Assembly (NCBI GenBank): GCA_028874915.1
Contig: JAPPHA010000035.1
Location: 1 to 64,000, forward strand
Source of the DNA: Paracoccaceae bacterium
Lineage (GTDB): Bacteria > Pseudomonadota > Alphaproteobacteria > Rhodobacterales > Rhodobacteraceae
Length of the DNA: 64,000 bases
Direction of reading: 5' to 3'
This document shows positions 54,324 through 62,971 of the stretch, piece after piece. Below the pieces are notes generated by a model. That model was given only the letters and a program-made list of their open reading frames with translations, was not told where the DNA came from and did not search any database. Position numbers and translations under genes: made by a program. Every line of letters begins with the position of its first letter. The stretch's first letter is position 1.

Positions 54324-56607
54324 TCCTCCGGTCGAGAACTATCAACAGGGGCGGCAGAAGCAGGAAATCGGTAAGGAGCGCAAAACCGACAGTGCTCGCG
54401 ACCAGAAGGCCGAGCGTCCAGGTGACCTCGAACCCCGACAGGGCGAACACCAGAAATCCCAACGCGAGCACCGCGGTGGTCGTCCAGAGCGCATGTCCGA
54501 CGGTTCGGAACGCGCTGCGCACCGCCTCGGGCGCGGCAAGGCCATCCCGGCGGGCGCTCCGATACCTGGTGAGAAAATGGACGGTATCGTCGACCACGAT
54601 ACCGAACGCGATTGCGGCCGTTACCGAACCGGCGAGGCCTACATGGCCAACCAGATGGCCCCACAGGCCCAGACTCATGGCTGCCGGAATGAAGTTGGGC
54701 ACGAGGCTGATCAAGCCGATTAGCAGGCTGCGAAACACGAAGATCAGGATCAATGAAATGAGACCCATGGCGACGATCGTGCCGGTGAGCATGCTGTCGA
54801 TGTTTCGCTGGGTCAGATGGGCAAACACGATACTGACACCCGACGCCCCGGACGAAAGGCCGGGTGTGTTGGCTTTCATCCATGCCAGCGCACGCACATC
54901 CAGTTCGCGTTGCTGCTGGGACGTCAGGCTGCGGAGCACGACTGTCATGCGCGTTGCGGACTTGGCAATATCCATCCGGTTGTTGAGGTCCCTGCCGAAC
55001 GGCACGGACAGCTCGTACAGAAGCAGGTATTGCGCGGAGAGTTCGGGATCGTCCGGAAGCCGGTAGTGCACCGGATCGTCGCCATGCATGTTCCTGTTCA
55101 GACGTTTCATGATGTCCGAAAAGGCCTGAACGTGGAAAACTTCCGGCTGCTTGCGGAACCATTCGGCCAGGGCGTCGACCCGGCTCAGGTAGGCGGGTTC
55201 GGTGATTCCGCCTTCGCGCCCCGAGTCGAGCGAATATTCGAGCGTCTCGGTGCCCGTCAGGTTCTCGACGATAAAGTCCGTGTCCTGTCGGAACTGGTAG
55301 CTCTCGCTGAAGTACTTCGTCCAGTTATCGGTCAGTTCAAGCCGGGGGAGGCCGGTTACGAGCGCAATCGCCAGAACGGCGGTGGACCAGAGCAGGACCG
55401 AACGGCGTGCGACCACAAAGGCGCCCACGCGGTCGAAAAAATCGGATTGTCCGCTCCGTACTGCGCATGCGCGCAAGGGCAGCACCGAGAGCAGGCATGG
55501 GAGAAGCGTCAAGGAATACACGAACGAGCACAGCACACCGAACGCCACCAAATTCCCCAGGACGCGGAACGGCGGCGAATCCGAGGCATTGAGGCTGAGG
55601 AAGCCGATGATCGTGGTGAGCGATGCGAGGAATACGGGCCACGCATTGACGCGAATCGATTCGGCTGCCGCCGCGCGCCGGTCCAGGCCGCGGCTCAAGC
55701 CCGCCAGGGTGGTCTCGACAATGTGGACCGAGTAGGCGAGCGCCACCGTCATCACGATGATGGGCACGGAGGAATTGGTGGGATTGAACACCGTGCCCAG
55801 CCAGCCCGCCAGGCCCACCGCGGTGCTGACGACGAAAATGAGCACGGCCACGATCGCCACGGTTCCGAATATCGAGCGCAGCAGGACGGCCGCGACGGCC
55901 GTGATGATCAGGAAGGCGATCGGCGCGAGGGACTCGAAGTCATTCTGCGTGGCGGCCACGAACGCCCGGTTCAGGGCAAGATCGCCGGTCAGGTAGTAGG
56001 CGATATCCGGATGGCTGACACGGGCCTTGCGGAGCATGTCGTCCAGCCAATCGGTAATCTCGATCACCGCGGCGTCGCGATCCTCCGGAAGCGCGAAACC
56101 GATTGCCAGCCCGGCCACACTCCCGTCGCGCGATACTAGGCGACCCGCAATTTCGGGGGCACCCAGAGCGACTTTCTCGACCCGCGCGAGATCGGAGTCC
56201 TTCAGCGAGGTCGCGTCCTCGACGAGAGGCTCGACGATGAGTTCGTCGCCGTTCGCCCGGCTGTGGGAATAGTTGGTGAGAGAATCGACCCGGGTGGAAT
56301 GGGGGGCGTGCCACGCCGTCTCGGTGAGCTCTTCAATGGCCCCGAGCGTCTTCCGGCTGAACACCGAACCCTCCCGGGGCGCAATGGCGATCAGCGCCGG
56401 ATTGGTCGCGCCGTAGGTGTTCTCGAACGAGTCCAGTGCGGCAAGGTGCGGATTGTCTTCGTCGAACACAGCCCGGTAGTCGTTGGTGACCCCGACAAGG
56501 CCGGCGCCCGCCGCAATCACAAGCATGAGCAGCGTCGACAGCGCGAGGACGGGCCATCTGTGGCGAAGAACGACGGCGGGGTAACGGTCGAGCGACCGGG
56601 CGGTCAT
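54289..56607 (-). CDS. MMPL/RND family transporter
   Basis: A 772-residue RND-superfamily permease with two six-helix halves. Each half has a large extracytoplasmic loop after its first helix. Proton-relay-type motifs are IVMTVALAYSVHIVETTLAG in the first half and AIAFGIVVDDTVHFLTRYRSA in the second. The sterol-sensing-like segments resemble MmpL/HpnN lipid exporters. ATG at 56607 has GGCGGA 6 bases before it. The C terminus (VLDRRRPQTMNSGRKR) is created by the tandem duplication and overlaps the P450 start. Likely exports a lipid or other hydrophobic product of the neighbouring oxygenases. Confidence 0.93.
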   Translation of the reverse strand: MTARSLDRYPAVVLRHRWPVLALSTLLMLVIAAGAGLVGVTNDYRAVFDEDNPHLAALDSFENTYGATNPALIAIAPREGSVFSRKTLGAIEELTETAWHAPHSTRVDSLTNYSHSRANGDELIVEPLVEDATSLKDSDLARVEKVALGAPEIAGRLVSRDGSVAGLAIGFALPEDRDAAVIEITDWLDDMLRKARVSHPDIAYYLTGDLALNRAFVAATQNDFESLAPIAFLIITAVAAVLLRSIFGTVAIVAVLIFVVSTAVGLAGWLGTVFNPTNSSVPIIVMTVALAYSVHIVETTLAGLSRGLDRRAAAAESIRVNAWPVFLASLTTIIGFLSLNASDSPPFRVLGNLVAFGVLCSFVYSLTLLPCLLSVLPLRACAVRSGQSDFFDRVGAFVVARRSVLLWSTAVLAIALVTGLPRLELTDNWTKYFSESYQFRQDTDFIVENLTGTETLEYSLDSGREGGITEPAYLSRVDALAEWFRKQPEVFHVQAFSDIMKRLNRNMHGDDPVHYRLPDDPELSAQYLLLYELSVPFGRDLNNRMDIAKSATRMTVVLRSLTSQQQRELDVRALAWMKANTPGLSSGASGVSIVFAHLTQRNIDSMLTGTIVAMGLISLILIFVFRSLLIGLISLVPNFIPAAMSLGLWGHLVGHVGLAGSVTAAIAFGIVVDDTVHFLTRYRSARRDGLAAPEAVRSAFRTVGHALWTTTAVLALGFLVFALSGFEVTWTLGLLVASTVGFALLTDFLLLPPLLIVLDRRRPQTMNSGRKR

Positions 56608-56896
56608 GGTACGGTCCGCCAACGGCGCGGGCGGTGTAACGAAATCACGTCTCGGACTGCGGTGTAAGAGCTTTGCACTTTACATGGCCTCCGGCGGGTG
56701 GGGGCGGGGCCGGCGGGCCGGCAGGAGGATCGGCTCGCCGCGCTCGCGGCTCCGCCTGCACGGCGGTCGGCGCCCGCGCCGATTCCGAAGCCGGTTATCC
56801 GGCAAGGAACGGGATATTTCGTATCGGCCCGGAGAGCGGACTCTACCGATTGCGCGCATGTGGTCCGGGTCAACGAAGCGTTCGGCCTCGGCACGC

Positions 56897-58138
56897 CTAC
56901 CAATCGCGCGATTCATCGTCGAGCAGCGCGGTTGGCAGATTGTAGGAGTGGTCGAGGTTACCCAAATCGGTGACGTAAAGCATCTGGCCGAACCTCTCCC
57001 GGCGCAGCATGCGCGACAGTACGGGAAGCCGACCCAGTCTCTGCTTCAGCTTCGTCCGCACATGCGCGATGGGCACGACCTTGATCCGGTGCTTCGGAGG
57101 GAAGCGCAACCGGTCGGCCATCTCGTCGCCCATAAGCTCGCGACTGATCTTGTAAAAATACTGCGCCTTGGCTTGGCGTATCTTCGGGTCTTTGACGCCG
57201 AGCACCAGAGGAACGCTGTTGACTATGCTGTTCGCCATGATGATCGAGTCTTCGTCCGGCGGCGGCTCGCACTCCGCACCGATGCGGGAAACTTCCAAGG
57301 CCGATTCCTGATCGGTGAACATGATCGTCTCCGGGATCCCCATCGTAACGCCGGTGTACCGCCAGACATGCGCGTAGGCATCCCGTTCCTCGTCCGTGAA
57401 ATCACCGCCCAGCATCATCACGTAGAGCATCAGGCCGCCCGAGAAACCCGCGGCGCCCAGATTCATGTGCGACGCGCTCAGCGGCGTTCCGTAGACCGCA
57501 GCATCCCATTCGTCAGACTCCAGAAGGAAGTGGCGGGACTGCGCATGCACGATCCGAATGCGTAACGACAGCCTCCAGGCGTCACCGCCGGGCTCGTTAC
57601 CGCCTGGGAGGAACTGCTCCATCAATTGCCGCAAATTCTGCTTGAGCCGGCGCACACCGTTCATCACCAGCCTGCTCCGAATGCGAAACGGCTTTGAGAT
57701 CATCGTCGAGAAGCCGATCGGAATGGCGCCCAGCGCCAGTCCGGCCAGAATGGTATCGGAGTTGCGGTGAAAGGCCCGCACCGCCATCTCAGCCATCTCG
57801 GGTTCCCACCACGGCGGAACCACCGAATTCTGGCCGACCAGTTCCCTGAGAGACTCCGGCAGTTCTTTCGAAAGGTTTCGATGATTGTGGAGTGCGAGGG
57901 CGATCAGTTCATGATCGCGCCCCGTGCCGGCGAATTCGCGCAGATCCTCCACCGCCCTGTCCGCGGGCGGGTCGCCGTAGGTGGTGTGGCGGATGTAATC
58001 GTCCGCCACCCTCGAGTTCAACGGCCGCGCCTTCCTATACCCGTCCTCATAACAGGAAGGGATCACCAAGCCCTTCATCAGTCTCGGTGATGCTGCCTCG
58101 ACCGAGTGCGTCAACGGATTGCCAAATGTCTGAGTCAT
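56897..58138 (-). CDS. MpaB-like oxygenase (DUF2236)
   Basis: A 413-residue protein, first of the leftward oxygenase-MMPL-P450 set and 289 bp before MMPL. The DUF2236/MpaB core is RIRIVHAQSRHFLLESDEWDAAVYGTPLSASHMNLG (about residue 190-225; His of RIVHA and of SASHM are candidate haem ligands) followed by SGGLMLYVMMLGG and HVWRYTGVTMGIPETIMF. Relatives are haem-b proteins acting on lipids, rubber (latex clearing protein) or peptide natural products. ATG at 58138 is favoured over upstream in-frame codons by ribosome-site placement. No frameshift, unlike the surrounding genes. Confidence 0.87.
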   Translation of the reverse strand: MTQTFGNPLTHSVEAASPRLMKGLVIPSCYEDGYRKARPLNSRVADDYIRHTTYGDPPADRAVEDLREFAGTGRDHELIALALHNHRNLSKELPESLRELVGQNSVVPPWWEPEMAEMAVRAFHRNSDTILAGLALGAIPIGFSTMISKPFRIRSRLVMNGVRRLKQNLRQLMEQFLPGGNEPGGDAWRLSLRIRIVHAQSRHFLLESDEWDAAVYGTPLSASHMNLGAAGFSGGLMLYVMMLGGDFTDEERDAYAHVWRYTGVTMGIPETIMFTDQESALEVSRIGAECEPPPDEDSIIMANSIVNSVPLVLGVKDPKIRQAKAQYFYKISRELMGDEMADRLRFPPKHRIKVVPIAHVRTKLKQRLGRLPVLSRMLRRERFGQMLYVTDLGNLDHSYNLPTALLDDESRDW

Positions 58139-58854
58139 TTCCGTCGCCTCAAGTCTAGAGTTTCGGTGAACCATTCCCGCCGTTGCGTAATTCGAGGTTC
58201 GTTGTTGTGACTCAGGCGGCAGTGTTCGGGTCGCCAGCGCAGGTCTTTGCGTAGCCATCGACATTTGCCAACGGAGCGTTTAGCATTTGGGTCGTCTCAC
58301 TAGGTTCGTGTCGGCGCTCGACGCCTTGGCTCAGATACGTCCGAGCGCGCTCGGAACGTTTCTGGTATGGCCGCATCAAGCCATCCAGCAATTGCCGCTG
58401 TGCCTTGAAGTCCTCCGGGAGATCTAACAGGCTGCTGAAAAACCTGCTAAGCAACGTCTTCACCCCGAAACGGTCGAAGCATTGCGACAGGTACAGGCGG
58501 GATGCGATTCGGCCCTGCGCGCGAATCCGCTTGTGCACGGCGCCCGCCGCCGTCCGCCGAACCTCATGGACCCCCGCTACCGCCCGGTCCCGACTGCGTT
58601 CTCGCACATGCTCCGTTCCCTGCCCCCACGGCATCCGTCCCGGTTCCGGCCGGGTTCCGGTCGCTATCACCATATCGCAACAGTAGGGCATTTTCTATAA
58701 ATTTTTCATGTGGATTTGGACTATTTCATGTCATTTTAATGTTGTTTCCATTATTTTCGCGCTGTTCCGGCCATCACCGCGTCGGACGGCGCGCCGCGAC
58801 CCCGGCATCCGGGTCCGGCCCGATTCGCCCTGGTCCGGCAAGGGAGGGGAAGTC
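58139..58854. other. divergent region between oxygenase and kinase remnant
   Basis: About 700 bp without a confident gene. Leftward and rightward open frames are arginine-rich and unrecognised. The last 150 bp are strikingly AT-rich for this region and hold the TTTCATGT repeats. Confidence 0.4.
58704..58731 (+). promoter_or_regulatory. direct repeats TTTCATGT, 20-bp period, candidate operator
   Basis: TTTCATGT occurs at 58704-58711 and 58724-58731, exactly two helical turns apart, within an AT-rich block (58691-58760) just upstream of the kinase remnant start at 58855. Tandem sites in phase are typical for OmpR-family regulators, the class of the linked response regulator. Confidence 0.5.
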
Positions 58855-60297
58855 ATGACGCGGCTCGATGCCATGAGACGGGAGAACGAGGCGCTGCACG
58901 AGCGCATCGCCGCCATCGTGAGAATCAACGCAAGCCTCGATTTCGAGACCGTGCTCGTCGAGGCGATGGACTGCGCCCGCCGGCTCACCGACGCGCGTTA
59001 CGGCGTCATCGTGACCGTCGACGAGCGGCAGGTGCCCCAGGACCTGACCTTCTCCGGACTCACCCCCGAGCAGGCACGCGAGGTCCTCGCTCACACGCCC
59101 GACGGCCTGCGCCTGTTCGCGCATCTGCGCAACCTGCCGGCGCCGGCGCGCCTGCCCGACTTCCCGGGCCACGTCCGCGAGCTCGGCATCGACACGCCCC
59201 CTGGATCTTCTCCCGGACCTTCCTGGGCACGGCGCTGCGCCACCGGGGCGCCGAGGTCGGGCACTTCTTCCTCGGCGACAAGGCGGAAGCAGAGGATTTC
59301 ACCGGCGAGGACGAGGAGGTGCTGGCGCTGTTCGCCGTCCAGGCCGCGTCCGCGATCGCCAACGCCCGCACCCACCGCGCCGAACAACGCGCGCGGGCGG
59401 ATCTGGAGGCCCTCATCGAGACCTCTCCGGTCGGCGTCGTGTTGTTCGACGCGAAGAACGGCCTCCCGGTGTCGTTCAACCGCGAGGCACGGCGCATCGT
59501 GGAGACGCTGCGCCCCCGGGCAATCCGCCCGAGCAGCTCATCGAAGTGCTGTCCTGCCGGCGCGTCGACGGGCGCGAGGTGTCCTTGAGCGAGTTCCCCA
59601 TGGCGCAGCAGCTCAGCGCCGGCGAGACCGTGGGCGCCGAGGAGATCGTGCTCTCGGTCCCGGACGGGCGCAGCGTCAGGACGCTTGTCAATTCGAATCC
59701 GATCCATGCCGCCGACGGGCCGGTCGAATCGGTCGTGGTGACCATGCAGGACCTCGCGCCGCTCGACGAGATCGAGCGCATGCGCACGGAGTTCCTCGGC
59801 CTGGTGAGCCACGAGCTGCGTACGCCGCTGGCGGCCATCATGGGCTCGACCGGCACCTTGCTGGACGCCTCGCAGACGCTGGACCCGGCCGAACAGCGCG
59901 AGTTCCTTCGCGTCATCGACGAGCAGGCCAGACACATGTGCGCCCTGATCGGCGACCTGCTCAATGCGGGCCGCATCGAGACGGGCACGCTCTCGGTAGC
60001 ACCCGAGCCCTCGGAGATGGCGGAGCTGGTGGAGCAGGCGAAGAGCACTTTCCTGGGCGGCGGCGGCGGGTTACGGCCTGGGGCTCGCGATCTGCAAGGG
60101 CCTGATGGAGGCGCACGGCGGGCGCATCCGGGCGGACAGCGCCGGCGCCGGCCGCGGCACCACGGTCACCTTCACGATCCCGGTCGCCGGAGAGTCCGGC
60201 GAAGCGGCGCCCGGCCCGCCCCCCGCGGCCAAGGAGACGGGCGAGCGGCCGCGCATCCTGGTGGTCGACGACGACCCGCTGACGCTCCGCTCCGCGT
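58855..60297 (+). pseudogene. GAF/PAS sensor histidine kinase-response regulator, N-terminal part, frameshifted
   Basis: ATG 58855 has AGGGAGGGGA upstream. In order but in three frames: a GAF domain (INASLDFETVLVEAMDCARRLTDARYGV, then FSRTFLGTALRHRGAEVGHFFLGDK), a PAS-like domain (LIETSPVGVVLFDAKNGLP), HisKA with the phospho-His in FLGLVSHELRTPLAAIMGS, then only the tail of the ATPase domain (GYGLGLAICKGLMEAHGGRI) and the first strand of a receiver (RILVVDDDPLTLR). Frameshifts lie near 59200, 59520 and 60080. About 85 residues of the ATPase domain (N-box and first G-box) are missing at a GGC repeat near 60060. Ends abruptly at the junction with the recombinase half. Confidence 0.87.
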
Positions 60298-60715
60298 TAG
60301 AGGCCCCGGTGCATCTTGGCCGCGCGGTCCTTCAGGAACAGCGCGTTCATCGTGCCCTTGAGGCCGTCATGCAGCTCGTTGATCTCGCGTTCCGACAGGG
60401 TGACGATCATGATGTCCGCGAAGCGCAGGTGCTTGTAGAGGGTCGTAACGTCGGCCTGGTCGCGGCTCACCCGGTCGAAGGCCTCGGCGACAACGATTTC
60501 GAACGCGCCCCGCCGCGCGTCCTCCAGAAACGCCCAGACGCCGGGCCGGAGGTTCACGCTGTCTTCCAAGATGGCGGGTTCTTTGTAGAGGTCCCGGCGA
60601 TCTTCCAGCCCTCGCGCTCGGCGCGCACGCAGCAGATGCGGAACTGGTCCTCGATGGAGGCCGCACTTTGCTGGTCGGACGAATAGCGGGCGTAGAGCGC
60701 GCAGCGCAGGGTCAT
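60297..60715 (-). pseudogene. large serine recombinase, N-terminal catalytic half
   Basis: ATG 60715 starts MTLRCALYARYSSDQQSAAS, with the catalytic serine in the YARYSSD motif. A frameshift near 60600 separates this from SVNLRPGVWAFLEDARRGAF, VAEAFDRVSRDQADVT and the helix FLKDRAAKMHRGL, after which the frame stops at the junction. The remainder of the protein (RGRVEAGKSGGG onward) is at 51869-50682 on the same strand. The two halves would join exactly at HRGL/RGRVEAG. Confidence 0.87.
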
Positions 60716-60728
60716 GGGCTCCGGTCTC

Positions 60729-60923
60729 CTATCTCTCGCTGGCCTCCCCGGTCGGCGCGTTGTCGTTGGCGGTTTCCGACTGCTGGAAATGCTCGCACGC
60801 GTTCTGCCGGCCGAGTAGCCGGGCGAGGCGCATCACCGCGTCCTCGACCCGCGCTTCGGGGCCGGGGTTGTCGTTCGCGGCGGGGCGGTGAATCTCCCCG
60901 CGGTCGGCCGTGCCGTCCTGCAT
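60729..60923 (-). CDS. small AANDN-motif protein upstream of the recombinase
   Basis: A 64-residue hydrophilic protein. ATG 60923 has AAGGAGGAGG directly before it. It ends 13 bp before the recombinase start, so they form one transcript. Two AANDN/TANDN motifs (residues 15-19 and about 52-56) flank an alpha-helical stretch EDAVMRLARLLGRQNACEHF. Similar short proteins accompany this recombinase group as far as I recall; function unknown. Confidence 0.65.
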   Translation of the reverse strand: MQDGTADRGEIHRPAANDNPGPEARVEDAVMRLARLLGRQNACEHFQQSETANDNAPTGEASER

Positions 60924-61092
60924 CGCCTCCTCCTTCCCGGTATCCGTGACCATGGAAGGCCGATTTGACCATGCAAACGGGCGATGCCAAATTGTCAGGC
61001 ATGGAATGTTCTGCATGAAATCAACCTGTTGCACCCTACAGATACCGTCAGGCGCCGCATGCACCCCTTGGGGCATGATCGAAAAAATTGCG

Positions 61093-61521
61093 TCATCCTG
61101 TCCTCGCATAGTCGGCCAGCGTCAAGACGGCCTCGCCATGCTCGGTCGGCGAAACGGCCGTCGCGAATCGACGGTCCGCCGTCACCACTGTGGCGTCGAT
61201 GCGGTGCGCGAGCGCGAGATACATGCAGTCGTAAACCGGGTGTTCGAGGGCCAGCGCCAGACGCACGGCATCGGCGGAAACGAACTCGTCAGCGCTCCAG
61301 CGCACAGGGATGTCCGGCAGGTTGGCCAGCAAGACGCCCGCTGCGCGGCGTTCCATCTCGCCTGCCCTCGCCTTGCGCCACAGTGCATTGGCTATTTCGG
61401 AAGCCATCAGGCGTGGCGCGTGCAGGTCATGGCCGCTCGTCGCCAGTTCCCGCGCAACGTCCGCTTCCTCTTCGACGACCAGCCACTTGACGGCCACGCT
61501 CGCATCGACCACGTAGCGCAT
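61093..61521 (-). CDS. vapC: VapC-type PIN domain toxin
   Basis: A 142-residue PIN ribonuclease. The acidic catalytic residues are in VVDASVAVKWLV (residue 6), LMASEIANALWR (Glu 42), HPVYDCMYLALA and TVVTADRRFA. VapC toxins cleave tRNA or rRNA and are held inactive by VapB. ATG 61521 overlaps the antitoxin stop (TGATG). The gene is intact within a decayed region. Confidence 0.94.
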   Translation of the reverse strand: MRYVVDASVAVKWLVVEEEADVARELATSGHDLHAPRLMASEIANALWRKARAGEMERRAAGVLLANLPDIPVRWSADEFVSADAVRLALALEHPVYDCMYLALAHRIDATVVTADRRFATAVSPTEHGEAVLTLADYARTG

Positions 61522-61781
61522 CAGAAGTCGTCGCGATGGCCGCGGTCGCGGTCCTCGCGGATCAGCACTTCCGCCGGGGTCTGCTTGCGTCCTTCGGTCA
61601 AGGGGCGCAGCCGGTCCATGGTCTCCCGGAACGCGGCACGCTTCGCCGCCATGTCGTCGTCGGCGGCACATTGCAGGATGTGGCGCGCCTCGCCCTCCAG
61701 GGAGCGGTTGTTCAGAGCGGCGCGTCGCTTGAGACGTTCCACGACGTCCTCGTTGAGCCGCCGCACATTGATCGTCACCAT
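61521..61781 (-). CDS. vapB: VapB/FitA-like antitoxin
   Basis: An 86-residue ribbon-helix-helix protein: the strand VTINVRRLNEDVVERLKRRAALNNRSLEGEARHIL is the DNA-binding FitA-like domain and the C-terminal tail (RPLTEGRKQTPAEVLIREDRDRGHRDDF) should wrap the toxin. It represses its own promoter in known systems; an AT-rich pocket (61798-61830, containing TTGTCAAATTGTTATCAA) lies just upstream and is the likely operator. Confidence 0.92.
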   Translation of the reverse strand: MVTINVRRLNEDVVERLKRRAALNNRSLEGEARHILQCAADDDMAAKRAAFRETMDRLRPLTEGRKQTPAEVLIREDRDRGHRDDF

Positions 61782-61960
61782 CGGTCCGCCTCCAAGTGTC
61801 TGTTGTCAAATTGTTATCAAAGTGCCACGCCGAGGGCAAGTTCCGGCGCCTGAAGGGTGAGACCGTCCGTTCCGCCCTTGTTCTGCCGCCCGCGCGCATA
61901 TCTGGCCTGTATGGACCGGCAGAAATCCACGCATTTCCCCTCTGGCGGCGGGCCGCAGCG

Positions 61961-62430
61961 ATGGTAGCCTCCATCGGCAAGATCGCCTCGCCGGTGCAGG
62001 GCTTGGGTATTTCGTGAGTGACGGCTACTGCGATAAGCACGACGGGGCGCACCGCGAGGCGAGCGCCTGGGCGGGCAAGGGGGCGGAAGCGCTCGGCCTT
62101 TCCGGCCCGGTCGATCCGGAGGCGTTCCGGCGGGTGCTCAAAGGCGAGGTCCCGGGCAGGCGGCGGCTCGGCCGCAAGGAACCGGACGGGACCGTCAAGG
62201 ACCGTCCCGGCCGGGACGTGACCCTGAGCGCGCCGAAGTCGGTCACCGTCATGGCGATTGTGGGCGGCGACGAGAGGATCGTCGATGCCCACGACAAGGC
62301 GGTGTCGGCACCCCTCGGCTGGATCGAGACCAGCGCCATGGGGACCCGGATGCGCAACCCCGCGACCGGCACCATGGTCCGGGCCGGGGACCAGAAGATG
62401 GTCGCGGCCACCTTCCGGCACGATATCTAG
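61961..62430 (+). pseudogene. MobF-type conjugative relaxase, N-terminal fragment
   Basis: ATG 61961 begins MVASIGKIASPVQGLG; a frameshift at about 62010 then leads into YCDKHDGAHREASAWAGKGA, EALGLSGPVDPEAFRRVLKGEVPG, RPGRDVTLSAPKSVTVMAIVGGDERIVDAHDKAV and AATFRHDI. This is the TrwC/TraI relaxase domain, but the frame stops at the point where the metal-binding His cluster (PQLHTH) should follow. The helicase part is absent. It marks the mobile origin of the region. Confidence 0.85.
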
Positions 62431-62971
62431 CGCTACTGCGTCGGACCTGCGACAGTGCGCGCTGAGATGCAATTTTTCGTTGTATAGCAGCTACTTGCTC
62501 GGCCATTTCGGTCTTGCATCCCTGCCTGAGATGCGCTCCAAATCGCTGGAGTACGGATCCAGTCGCTTGCGGATTGATTACGAATTCCGCCTCGACTTCC
62601 AGTGCCGAAAGCTCGACCCGCTGGAGACCACGATGCCCGATGCCGCCCCGAAGCTCACCATGCGCATCCTTTCGTTCCTTCGTTGCGAATGAGTGGAACG
62701 AACAGGATTGCCTGAACTGAACAGAGATCCAGAGACCAGGTTCTTTCTCGATCATCAGAGTCGTCGAGAACTCACCCGGCCATGACACTCGAACACAAAG
62801 GCTGTGCGGCCTGACATGAGCCGAAGACAGACTCGACAGGAACTTCGGCGCAGAGTGGATGCAGGTCCGGATTGGAAGTGATTATGCCGACAAATCCTGC
62901 GAAAAAACCCGGGAGAAAACACGCGACGATTACGGCGTCAACGGTGTAACGCAAGCGCGCCGCGTAGCGGG
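62431..62971. other. no gene recognised
   Basis: Right end of accessory region 2. Several short frames on both strands, none recognised; composition shifts from very GC-rich to more moderate around 62460. It may contain insertion-sequence debris. Confidence 0.35.

Noticed and set aside
58212-58691. Leftward 159-codon frame between oxygenase and kinase remnant
   Set aside because: No motif; overlaps the oxygenase upstream region and an Arg-rich opposite frame.
52880-60297. Simple inversion as the cause of the split recombinase and kinase genes
   Set aside because: Inverting the segment would not reunite either gene's halves; only excision or integration of a circle does.
50682-62430. Frameshifts as mere sequencing errors
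   Set aside because: Three long genes in the same GC-rich block have no frameshift, and the broken genes also have large deletions and truncations. Individual frameshifts could still be errors.
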